Shown one piece after another: positions 1-6,563 of a DNA stretch of 18,317 bases; within the stretch, counting starts at the first letter, position 1; the number at the start of each line of letters is the position of its first letter. The notes under the pieces are model-generated. The model saw only the letters and a program-made list of their open reading frames with translations, did no database searches and was not told where the DNA came from. This stretch comes from Pelomonas sp036404855. GTDB taxonomy: Bacteria; Pseudomonadota; Gammaproteobacteria; Burkholderiales; Burkholderiaceae_C. The DNA lies in contig NZ_DASWYS010000385.1 in the NCBI RefSeq assembly GCF_036404855.1, positions 1 through 18,317 of the forward strand, written 5' to 3'. The translations under genes were made by a program, and so were the position numbers.

Positions 1-181
1 GGACGCGGTGAACGCCAAGATGCAGGAGATCGGTGCCTTGTCCGTCAGCGAGCAGCCGGAGATCCACATCAAGCCGAACAAGCTGGTGGACTATGGTGTT
101 GTCGCTGCCGTGATGGCCTCGGCCCAACGCAACAGCGTGAAGAAGATGGGCATGGTCGGTAACGAGCAATACGTCAAGTGA
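1..181 (+). CDS. exbD: Biopolymer transporter ExbD, C-terminal end (partial)
   Basis: This is the last 59 codons of a gene that enters from the left edge; the reading frame starts at base 2 and ends at TGA 179-181. ExbD is the periplasmic-facing subunit of the ExbB/ExbD proton channel that energises TonB at the inner membrane. What is visible is the C-terminal periplasmic domain, including the stretch VDYGVVAAVMASAQRN and the ending GMVGNEQYVK. That matches the strand-helix end of ExbD/TolR proteins, where the helix lies between two strands. The N-terminal membrane anchor and its key Asp lie outside the window. The gene is followed by an intrinsic terminator and then a secreted TPR-like gene on the same strand, a common neighbourhood for TonB-ExbB-ExbD loci. 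ExbD rather than TolR is likely but cannot be settled from this fragment. A second, divergent exbD lies at 5189-5605. Confidence 0.8.
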   Translation, partial: DAVNAKMQEIGALSVSEQPEIHIKPNKLVDYGVVAAVMASAQRNSVKKMGMVGNEQYVK

Positions 182-182
182 C

Positions 183-211
183 GTGACCTCGGGACCGCAG
201 ACACCGATACT
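183..211 (+). promoter_or_regulatory. Candidate sigma70 promoter for the TPR-like gene
   Basis: GTGACC (183-188) and GATACT (206-211) each match 4 of 6 consensus positions and are separated by 17 bases. Transcription would begin near 218, at the base of the hairpin that ends exbD, so that hairpin would sit in the 5' leader of the TPR gene. This is only a consensus match and could be chance. Confidence 0.3.
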
Positions 212-217
212 GTGATG

Positions 218-246
218 CGCGCTGCCCGAAAGGGCGGCGCGTTTTT
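218..246 (+). terminator. Intrinsic terminator after exbD
   Basis: A 10-bp stem, CGCGCTGCCC (218-227) against GGGCGGCGCG (232-241) with one G-U pair, is closed by a GAAA tetraloop and followed by five T (242-246). It is a textbook rho-independent terminator 37 bases after the exbD stop. It lies only about 7 bases before the ribosome binding site of the next gene. Confidence 0.85.
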
Positions 247-264
247 GCTTTGCAGGAGAGCAAG

Positions 265-1524
265 TTGAAGACTTTGAAAACCATGGTGGCTGTCGCCGTT
301 GGCGCCCTGGCCCTGACCCTGAACGGCGCGCCCGGCGCCGAGTTCGGCTTCAGCCAGGCTGCCGCCCAGGACAGCGTCCGCAAGGAAGTCGGCACGCCGC
401 TGACCGAGGCCAGCAAGTTCGTCAAGGCTGGCAAGTACAAGGAAGCCCTGGCCAAGCTGCGCGAGGCCGAGGCCGTGGGTGGCCGTACCGCGGGCGAGAA
501 CAATGCGATCGAAGGCGTGCGCTTCTCCGCCGCGATGGGCGCGAACGAGCCCGACACGATGGCCCGCTCCTTCGATGTGCTGAAGGGCGCCGGCAAGCTG
601 TCGCAGGCTCAGCAGCTGCAATACATGGAAGCCATCGCTGGCACGTACCTGCGCACCCGCGACAACGCCAAGGCCCTGAACTGGGCGCAGCGCTACTTCA
701 AGGAGGGCGGCAACAGCCCGACGATGAAGCAGGTGCAGCAGAACGCGCAGTTCCTGTCTGGCGACATGACGGCCACCATCAAGGACACGCTCGACGAGAT
801 CGCAGCCGACGAGCGCGCCGGCCGTGCGCCGTCCAAAGACAAGCTCAACCTGCTGCTGTTTGCGGCCCAGAAGAAGGGCGACGCGAATGCCGAGGCCGTC
901 GCGACCGAGAAGTTGCTGAACTTCTATCCCGATCCCAAGCTGTGGGCGCAGATCCTGGGTGGCCTGCCGCAGAAGAAGAGCTTCGACAGCAACCGCTTCC
1001 AACTGGACCTCTACCGCCTGCGCCTGGCGACCGGCAACATGTCGCGTGGTGCCGAGGACTACATGGAGATGGCGCAGCTGGCCGCTCAGGCCGGCTATCC
1101 GGAAGAAGGCAAGCAGGTCGTCGACAAGGGGTTCGCCGCGGGCGTGCTGGGTCAAGGTGCCGAAGGTGCCCGCCACAAGCGCCTGGCCGACCTGATGGTC
1201 AAGAAGATCGGCGAGGCCAAGGCTTCTGCTGTGGCCAGCGAGAAGGCCGCCAACGATGCCAAGGATGGCAACGCCTTCGTGTCGCTGGGTCTGGCCAACG
1301 CCTTCGGCGGCAACGCCAAGAAGGGGATCGAGCAGATCGAGCAGGGCATTGCCAAGGGCAATCTGAAGCGCCCCGAGGATGCCAAGCTCTACCTCGGCAT
1401 CGCCCACATGGTGGCTGGCGAGTCCGCCAAGGCCCAGGCGGCCTGGCGTAGCGTCAAGGGCACCGACGGTGCTGCCGACCTGGCCCGCCTCTGGATCATC
1501 CAGTCGCGTTCGGCCAAGCGCTGA
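265..1524 (+). CDS. Secreted tetratricopeptide-repeat-like protein
   Basis: A 419-residue protein of unknown exact role. The start is taken as TTG at 265 because AGGAG (254-258) lies 6 bases upstream; an in-frame TTG at 250 would lie before that site. Residues 1 to about 35 look like a signal peptide: MKTLK, then a hydrophobic run VAVAVGALALTL, and a small-residue region ending in QAAAQ. The mature part is rich in paired amphipathic helices with Ala/Gly/Leu/Tyr spacing like TPR or Sel1 units. Examples are ASKFVKAGKYKEALAKLREA near the N-terminus and DAKLYLGIAHMVAGESAKAQ near the C-terminus. No catalytic motif is seen. It follows exbD on the same strand, and TPR proteins often accompany TonB/ExbBD loci, so a periplasmic scaffold role linked to TonB-dependent uptake is plausible but inferred. 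It ends before a bidirectional terminator. Confidence 0.75.
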   Translation: MKTLKTMVAVAVGALALTLNGAPGAEFGFSQAAAQDSVRKEVGTPLTEASKFVKAGKYKEALAKLREAEAVGGRTAGENNAIEGVRFSAAMGANEPDTMARSFDVLKGAGKLSQAQQLQYMEAIAGTYLRTRDNAKALNWAQRYFKEGGNSPTMKQVQQNAQFLSGDMTATIKDTLDEIAADERAGRAPSKDKLNLLLFAAQKKGDANAEAVATEKLLNFYPDPKLWAQILGGLPQKKSFDSNRFQLDLYRLRLATGNMSRGAEDYMEMAQLAAQAGYPEEGKQVVDKGFAAGVLGQGAEGARHKRLADLMVKKIGEAKASAVASEKAANDAKDGNAFVSLGLANAFGGNAKKGIEQIEQGIAKGNLKRPEDAKLYLGIAHMVAGESAKAQAAWRSVKGTDGAADLARLWIIQSRSAKR

Positions 1525-1550
1525 TCGGCGCGGCACCCGCCGCGCAACAA

Positions 1551-1583
1551 AAAAGCCTGGGCGAGAGCACCAGGCTTTTTTTT
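1551..1583. terminator. Bidirectional intrinsic terminator
   Basis: AGCCTGG (1554-1560) pairs with CCAGGCT (1570-1576) around a 9-base loop. An A tract lies on the left and eight T (1576-1583) on the right, so it has the terminator form on both strands. It sits between the convergent TPR-like gene and the SDR gene and probably serves both. Confidence 0.9.
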
Positions 1584-1598
1584 ATGCCGATGCGGGCA

Positions 1599-2357
<759 letters not shown>

Positions 2358-2382
2358 GATGAGGATCTCCTGGGTTGATTGG

Positions 2383-2398
2383 TTGACGTAAACGTCAA
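2383..2398. promoter_or_regulatory. Operator-like palindrome upstream of the SDR gene
   Basis: TTGACGT (2383-2389), AA, ACGTCAA (2392-2398): two perfect 7-base inverted arms with a 2-base centre, 26 bases before the SDR start codon and after the adk terminator. A weak -10-like CACAAT (complement of 2398-2403) borders it, so a bound repressor would cover the likely transcription start. The form resembles, from memory, the ACGT-centred operators of LiuR-type MerR regulators of branched-chain amino acid breakdown, which would fit the downstream enzyme. Confidence 0.55.
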
Positions 2399-2409
2399 TT
2401 GTGGCCGAC

Positions 2410-2435
2410 AAAAAAGCCGCGGCGGGGCGCGGCTT
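2410..2435 (-). terminator. Intrinsic terminator of adk
   Basis: Read on the minus strand, AAGCCGCG (complement of 2428-2435), a 6-base loop and CGCGGCTT (complement of 2414-2421) form a perfect 8-bp GC-rich stem. It runs into six T (complement of 2410-2415). It lies 21 bases after the adk stop codon and separates adk from the SDR gene. Confidence 0.9.
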
Positions 2436-2455
2436 GGTTGTCCGGGACGCTGGCT

Positions 2456-3109
2456 TCAGCTCAGCGCCGCCAGGGCCTTCTTCATGATGTCGTCCACCGA
2501 GCCCACGCCCTCGATGCGGCGGTACTTGGGCGCGCTGGCGTCGCCCGTCGCGGCCCATTGCGAGTAGTAGTCGACCAGCGGGCGTGTCTGGGCCTGGTAG
2601 ACGTCCAGACGCTTGCGCACGGTCTCTTCCTTGTCATCCTCGCGCTGGATCAGTTCCTCGCCGGTTTCGTCATCCTTGCCGGCGACCTTGGGCGGGTTGA
2701 ACTTGACGTGGTAGGTGCGGCCCGAGGCCACGTGCACGCGGCGGCCGCTCATGCGCTCGATGATGGCGTCGAAGGGCACGTCGATCTCCAGCACATAGTC
2801 CAGCTTCACGCCAGCGGCCTTCATCGCGTCGGCCTGCGGGATGGTCCGGGGGAAGCCATCAAACAGGAAGCCCTTGGCACAGTCGGCCTGCGCAATGCGT
2901 TCCTTGACGAGGCCAATGATGATGTCGTCGCTGACCAGGGCGCCCGAATCCATGACGGCCTTGGCGGCCAGGCCCAGCGGCGTGCCGGCCTTGATGGCGG
3001 CGCGCAGCATGTCGCCGGTGGAGATCTGCGGAATGCCGAATTGCTTGCAGATGAAGGCAGCTTGGGTGCCTTTGCCGGCGCCAGGGGCGCCAAGAAGGAT
3101 CAGTCGCAT
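2456..3109 (-). CDS. adk: Adenylate kinase
   Basis: A 217-residue cytoplasmic enzyme that interconverts ATP + AMP and 2 ADP. The start ATG (complement of 3107-3109) is preceded by a GGACGAGGAG-type ribosome binding site. Motifs seen: P-loop GAPGAGKGT (7-15), the AMP-binding segment STGDMLRAAI (30-39), DGFPRT (84-89), and a long LID (about 122-155) with GRRVHVASGRTYHVKFNPP. The LID carries no Cys quartet, so it is the non-zinc long form typical of proteobacteria. Length matches the family (about 214-218). It lies 112 bases downstream of kdsB on the same strand. A TTGACC (complement of 3171-3176) followed after 17 bases by a T/A-rich tract may be a weak promoter for it. Confidence 0.97.
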   Translation of the reverse strand: MRLILLGAPGAGKGTQAAFICKQFGIPQISTGDMLRAAIKAGTPLGLAAKAVMDSGALVSDDIIIGLVKERIAQADCAKGFLFDGFPRTIPQADAMKAAGVKLDYVLEIDVPFDAIIERMSGRRVHVASGRTYHVKFNPPKVAGKDDETGEELIQREDDKEETVRKRLDVYQAQTRPLVDYYSQWAATGDASAPKYRRIEGVGSVDDIMKKALAALS

Positions 3110-3221
3110 GGGTCTCCTCGTCCTATTCGTGCATGAAGTGGTGCCGTTAAAAACCCCACCTCAGCTCAGCGGTCAAGTATCGCATGCGGACTTTCGCGGG
3201 CCTGACGCTGCGGCCCGTGGA

Positions 3222-3959
3222 TCAGGCCTGCAACAGCCGCCTGACGCGTTCCAGATCCTCGGGTGTGTCGACGCCCGGCCCCGGCCGCTCGGCACTGACA
3301 TGCACCGCGATGCGTTCGCCATGCCAGAGCACGCGCAGCTGCTCCAGCGACTCGATCTGCTCCAGCGGGCTGACGGCCAGCGTGGGGAAGCGGCGCAGAA
3401 AGCCGGCACGGTAGGCGTAGAGGCCCACATGGCGCAGCGCCTGGTTGGGCTGGCCGGCGCCGTCGCGCCACCAGGCGATGGGCGCACGCGAGAAATACAG
3501 CGCCCGCCCGACCTTGTCGGTGACGAGCTTGACGACGTTGGGGTTCGCGAACTCGGAAGGATCGGTCAGCGCATGTGCGACGGTGGCCATCACGCAGTCG
3601 GGCTGGGCGGCCAGCGTGGCGGCGCAGGCGTCGATCATGGCCGGCGCGATCAGCGGCTCGTCGCCCTGCACGTTGACGACGGTGGCGTCGTCCGCGAGCC
3701 CCAGTTGCTCGACGGCCTCGGCCAGCCGGTCGCTGCCAGAGGGATGGTCGGCCCGCGTCATCAGCGCCTGCACGCCATGCACTGCGCAGGCGGCGGCGAC
3801 CTCGGGCGCATCGGTGGCGACGACGACCCGACCCGCGCCCGACTCTGCCGCCCGGCGCGCTACGCGCACGATCATGGGCAGGCCCGCGATGTCGGCCAGT
3901 GGCTTGTTCGGCAGGCGGGTCGACGCCAGACGCGCCGGGATGATGACCGTGTAGCTCAC
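3222..3959 (-). CDS. kdsB: 3-deoxy-manno-octulosonate cytidylyltransferase
   Basis: A 245-residue CMP-KDO synthetase that activates KDO with CTP for transfer onto lipid A, in the cytoplasm. Motifs: PARLASTRLPNKPL (8-21) for nucleotide binding, HPSGSDRLAE (72-81), and VQGDEPLI (97-104) for metal and substrate. It starts at GTG (complement of 3957-3959). This GTG overlaps the TGA of the upstream Trm112 gene in a GTGA junction (4 bases), which implies translational coupling and fixes the start. The open frame continues upstream but that part reads through the Trm112 and lpxK genes in another frame and has no family resemblance. A 6-bp GC hairpin (3197-3217) follows the stop without a T run. Confidence 0.97.
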   Translation of the reverse strand: MSYTVIIPARLASTRLPNKPLADIAGLPMIVRVARRAAESGAGRVVVATDAPEVAAACAVHGVQALMTRADHPSGSDRLAEAVEQLGLADDATVVNVQGDEPLIAPAMIDACAATLAAQPDCVMATVAHALTDPSEFANPNVVKLVTDKVGRALYFSRAPIAWWRDGAGQPNQALRHVGLYAYRAGFLRRFPTLAVSPLEQIESLEQLRVLWHGERIAVHVSAERPGPGVDTPEDLERVRRLLQA

Positions 3960-4180
3960 GGTGCCAGCGGCCTGAGGGGGGCAGGGGCGCTGGCGGTGTC
4001 GGGGTCCCAAGGCTTGGCTTCGTTCTCCAGCATCAGTGGGATGCCGTCGCGGATGGGAAAGGCGAGGCGGTCGGCGCGGCAGCCCAGCGCCGGCAGTTCC
4101 AGGCCGGCGCCCTCGCGCAGCAGTGTCAGCGGCCCCTTGCAAAGCGGGCAGACCAGCATTTCGATGAGGCGGTGATCCAT
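3956..4180 (-). CDS. Trm112 family protein (UPF0434/YcaR-like)
   Basis: A 74-residue protein starting MDHRLIEMLVCPLCKGPL, the family signature. Cys11 and Cys14 form a CPLC knuckle, with Cys34 further on, then the conserved AFPIRDGIPLML (44-55). Trm112 proteins are small zinc-ribbon-like partners of methyltransferases in eukaryotes and archaea; the bacterial role is not well established. Its ATG (complement of 4178-4180) shares one base with the lpxK stop (TGATG), and its TGA overlaps the kdsB start. It is therefore the middle gene of a coupled lpxK-Trm112-kdsB trio, the same order as lpxK-ycaR-kdsB in E. coli. The region between Cys14 and Cys34 looks a few residues longer than in E. coli YcaR. 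Confidence 0.93.
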   Translation of the reverse strand: MDHRLIEMLVCPLCKGPLTLLREGAGLELPALGCRADRLAFPIRDGIPLMLENEAKPWDPDTASAPAPLRPLAP

Positions 4181-5223
4181 CAGGCGGGCGCGAAGAGTTT
4201 TTGCAGTTGTTCGTCCAGCGCGGCGGCGAAGCCGGCACCGGGCGCGAAGTCTAGCGCCACGACCCAGACGGGCATGGCGCCGACCCGTGCTGGCGGCAGC
4301 TTCACGGCGTCCTTCTCGGTAAGCAGTATGCCGGCGGCGTCGGCCGGCCAGGGCAGTTCGGCGAAGTCGGCGTGGTCGGGCAGGGCCCGGGCGTCGAAGT
4401 CGAGGCCCAGGCCGGCCAGCATGTCGAAGAAGCGCTGCGGCCGGGCGACGCCGGCGACCGCCAGCAGGCCAGGCTTGCCGCGCAGCGCCATCAGCGTGTC
4501 CATGCGGGCCGGCCGGCCGGCCCACCAGTCGGCGAGCGACACGGCCCCGGCCAGCCGGCGTTCGGCGACGAAGCCGGGCAGCGTGGTGCTGGCCCGTGGC
4601 GCGTTGTAGACGACGAGCTGGTCCGCCGACAGCGCCTGCGGCGGCTGGCGCAGCGGCCCGGCGGGCAGCACCCGGCTGTTGCCCAGCCCGCGTTCGTCGA
4701 AAACCAGCAGGCTCAAGGCGCGCGGCAGTCGCCAGTGCTGCAGGCCGTCGTCACTGACCAGCAGTTGCAGCCCAGGTTCGGCGGCCAGCAGCGCGCGTGC
4801 CGCGGCGACGCGGTCACGGCCGACGGCCACCGGCGCACCGCTGCGCAGGTGAATGAGCAGCGGCTCGTCGCCCACCTCGCGCGCCGTCGACACCCGCGTG
4901 ACGAGGCGCACGCCGTCGCCGTCACGCCCATAGCCGCGCGAGACGACACCGACGCGCAGGCCGCGCTCGCGCAGCAGCGCCAGCAAGGCCAGCGTGGTGG
5001 GGGTCTTGCCGGCGCCACCGACGATCCAGTTGCCGACGACAACGACCGGCACGGGCAGCGTCGCGACGCTTTTGAGGCCGGTGCGGTAGGCGAAGGCGCG
5101 CAGCGCCAGCAGCACCCGGTACAGGCCGCTCAGCGGCAGCAGCGCGGCGGACAGCGGTCCGCCGGTGAGCCACTGCTGCTGCAGTCGGTCAGCGAGCGTC
5201 GGTCTGCGCGGCGAAGGTGACAC
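4180..5223 (-). CDS. lpxK: Tetraacyldisaccharide 4'-kinase
   Basis: A 347-residue inner-membrane-associated kinase that phosphorylates the 4' position of the lipid A disaccharide precursor. Seen: a hydrophobic N-terminal helix region (about 24-45), the Walker A motif GGAGKTPT (69-76), VSRGYGR (94-100), the Asp pair in SDDGLQH (157-163), LPAGPLRQPP, and TEKDAVK (302-308), all typical of LpxK. The chosen start is GTG (complement of 5221-5223), which overlaps the end of exbD by 35 bases. No later start keeps the N-terminal helix, although the ribosome binding site is weak. Its stop shares a base with the Trm112 start. The operon places lipid A and KDO genes beside an ExbB/ExbD channel. Confidence 0.96.
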   Translation of the reverse strand: MSPSPRRPTLADRLQQQWLTGGPLSAALLPLSGLYRVLLALRAFAYRTGLKSVATLPVPVVVVGNWIVGGAGKTPTTLALLALLRERGLRVGVVSRGYGRDGDGVRLVTRVSTAREVGDEPLLIHLRSGAPVAVGRDRVAAARALLAAEPGLQLLVSDDGLQHWRLPRALSLLVFDERGLGNSRVLPAGPLRQPPQALSADQLVVYNAPRASTTLPGFVAERRLAGAVSLADWWAGRPARMDTLMALRGKPGLLAVAGVARPQRFFDMLAGLGLDFDARALPDHADFAELPWPADAAGILLTEKDAVKLPPARVGAMPVWVVALDFAPGAGFAAALDEQLQKLFAPA

Positions 5224-5605
5224 GCGTCAGGCCGACGCGGCGCGCGGCGTCCATCACGTTGATGACGGCCTGATGAGGCGTGGCGGCGTCGGCGGAGATG
5301 ATCAGCGACGCCTCCGCGTTGCCGCCCGAAGCCTGGCGCAGCGCACCGACCAGGATGTCCACCGAGCGGCCTTCCACGGCCTGGCGGTTGACGACGAAGC
5401 GACCGTCGGCGGCGATGCCGACGATGACCTCCTGCGGTCGGTCTTTGAGCTTCTCCGCGTCGGCCGAGGGCAGGGTGATCTGCAGCTCGGTGAACTTGGA
5501 ATAGGTCGTCGAGAGCATCAGGAAGATCAGGATCACCAGCAGCACGTCGATGAAGGGGATCAGGTTGATCTCCGGCGGCTCGCTGTGCGGGGGACGGAAG
5601 CGCAT
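5189..5605 (-). CDS. exbD: ExbD/TolR family biopolymer transporter
   Basis: A 138-residue inner-membrane protein with one transmembrane helix (about 15-33) and a periplasmic domain. NLIPFIDVLLVILIFLM carries the conserved membrane Asp20 that takes part in proton flow. The start ATG (complement of 5603-5605) has AAGGA 9 bases upstream; an in-frame TTG at 5614 would lie inside that spacer, so ATG is preferred. The C-terminal AVINVMDAARRVGLTRVTFA is the usual end of the family. It lies 19 bases after exbB and overlaps lpxK by 35 bases. In betaproteobacteria this pair next to lpxK is conserved. Whether it works with TonB, Tol-Pal or an envelope lipid system is not shown by the sequence. Confidence 0.93.
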   Translation of the reverse strand: MRFRPPHSEPPEINLIPFIDVLLVILIFLMLSTTYSKFTELQITLPSADAEKLKDRPQEVIVGIAADGRFVVNRQAVEGRSVDILVGALRQASGGNAEASLIISADAATPHQAVINVMDAARRVGLTRVTFAAQTDAR

Positions 5606-5624
5606 GGCTCGCAATCCTTGGCGG

Positions 5625-6242
5625 TCAGGCCGTGTAGCGGCGCAGTTGGCCCAGCAGGCGGTCGGCGGCAGCTTCGAGCTCCAGCACGTACTCCTCGATC
5701 CGGCCGCGGAAGTAGCGATGGGCGATCAGTGCCGGGATGGCGATCATCAGGCCGAAGGCGGTGTTGTAGAGCGCGATGGAGATGCCGTGCGCCAACTGGG
5801 CGGGGTTGCCGCCGCCGGGCGTCTGGCTGCCGAAGATCTCGATCATGCCCACCACCGTGCCCATCAGGCCCAGCAGCGGCGCGGCCGTGGCAATGGTGCC
5901 TAGCGTGTTCATGTAGCGCTCGAGCTGGTGCACGGCGCGGCGGCCGGCGAACTCGAACACCTGGCGCAGCTTGCTCTCGGGCATTTGCGGCTCGGCCGTC
6001 ACGGCGCGCAGGCCGGAGGCCAGCACCTCGCCCAGGATGGAGTTCTCGGCCAGGCGGTCAACCATGTCGGGTGCCGGCAGTTGCTGGGCGCTGACGTTGA
6101 GCACGTCGTCCAGCAGCCGTGGCGGCATGATGCGGCTGGCGCGCAGGCTGGACAGCCGCTCGATGATCAGGGCCAGGGCCACCACGGAGCACAGGAGCAA
6201 GGGCCAGATCGGCCAACCGGCGGCTTGTATGATCGAAAACAA
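5625..6242 (-). CDS. exbB: MotA/TolQ/ExbB proton channel family protein
   Basis: A 205-residue inner-membrane protein, partner of the following ExbD. Three hydrophobic segments are visible: about 11-28 (PIWPLLLCSVVALALI), about 113-137 (TIATAAPLLGLMGTVVGMIE), and about 153-175 (GISIALYNTAFGLMIAIPAL). The last two with their small-residue and Thr/Gly pattern are the family hallmark. The start is TTG (complement of 6240-6242), giving MFSIIQAAGWPIWP, the usual N-terminus of the betaproteobacterial members. The ribosome binding site is only a weak GGGGA. It is the first gene of the exbB-exbD-lpxK-Trm112-kdsB run, and its leader carries a CATAAT element and a terminator-like hairpin. Confidence 0.92.
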   Translation of the reverse strand: MFSIIQAAGWPIWPLLLCSVVALALIIERLSSLRASRIMPPRLLDDVLNVSAQQLPAPDMVDRLAENSILGEVLASGLRAVTAEPQMPESKLRQVFEFAGRRAVHQLERYMNTLGTIATAAPLLGLMGTVVGMIEIFGSQTPGGGNPAQLAHGISIALYNTAFGLMIAIPALIAHRYFRGRIEEYVLELEAAADRLLGQLRRYTA

Positions 6243-6280
6243 GGTCGTCCCCGTCGAGAAGGCGGCCGCTGGCCGGCCGC

Positions 6281-6302
6281 AAAAACGGCCGTCGACCGGC
6301 CG
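6281..6302 (-). terminator. Terminator-like hairpin in the exbB leader (possible attenuator)
   Basis: On the minus strand CGGCCG (complement of 6297-6302), a 5-base loop and CGGCCG (complement of 6286-6291) form a 6-bp GC stem followed by five T (complement of 6281-6285). It lies between the candidate -10 at 6317-6322 and the exbB start at 6242, so if transcribed it would attenuate the operon. The shape is seen directly; function is inferred. Confidence 0.5.
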
Positions 6303-6316
6303 GGAAAGTGCGCGGG

Positions 6317-6322
6317 ATTATG
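6317..6322 (-). promoter_or_regulatory. Candidate -10 element for the exbB operon
   Basis: CATAAT on the minus strand (complement of 6317-6322), followed by CCC, matches the sigma70 -10 at 5 of 6 positions in a GC-rich context. Transcription would start near 6310, giving a leader of about 68 bases. No good -35 hexamer is visible at 16-18 bases. Confidence 0.4.
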
Positions 6323-6563
6323 GCCCCAGGCTTGCCGGCCCCAGTCCAGTCCCAAACCCCAGGTCAGCCTCCTCACAATCCACCGTTGCTGTGGACAACT
6401 TTGTGGGCAAGGTCGGGGTCGGGGGCGGCAGAGGCCGTCAAATCAAGGCCTTGGACAACTTGCCTCAAGTTTGAGCAGCGGAATTCGAATTGAAAAACAA
6501 GGCCTTATGTGCTCATGACGGCGCCGTGACAGGCGCGATGGACCGGAATCGCCCGCCAGCCCA

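Larger units (their letters stand above)
6243..6563. other. Divergent noncoding region between exbB and xseA
   Basis: No credible gene in about 320 bases. The exbB-proximal half is very GC-rich, with nested GGCCG inverted repeats. The xseA-proximal half is AT-richer and holds the 10-base direct repeat TGGACAACTT at 6392-6401 and 6452-6461 (exactly 60 apart). It also holds CAAGGCCTT at 6444-6452 and 6498-6506, CTCAA-GT-TTGAG at 6464-6475, and the perfect palindrome AATTCGAATT at 6482-6491. A good sigma70 promoter facing xseA was not found by eye; TTGAAA (6490-6495) lacks a matching -10. Confidence 0.6.

Noticed and set aside
91..1536. A 481-codon open frame on the minus strand opposite the TPR-like gene
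   Set aside because: Composition is typical of antisense shadow, rich in L/G/A/R/H/Q without domains. The plus-strand gene has a ribosome binding site, signal peptide and terminator.
3197..3217. GC hairpin (CGGGCC/GGCCCG) after kdsB as an intrinsic terminator
   Set aside because: No T run follows on the minus strand, so it does not have the terminator form.
6390..6398. TGTGGACAA, one mismatch from a DnaA box
   Set aside because: A single copy with no cluster, no AT-rich unwinding element and no dnaA/dnaN/gidA neighbours; not evidence of an origin.
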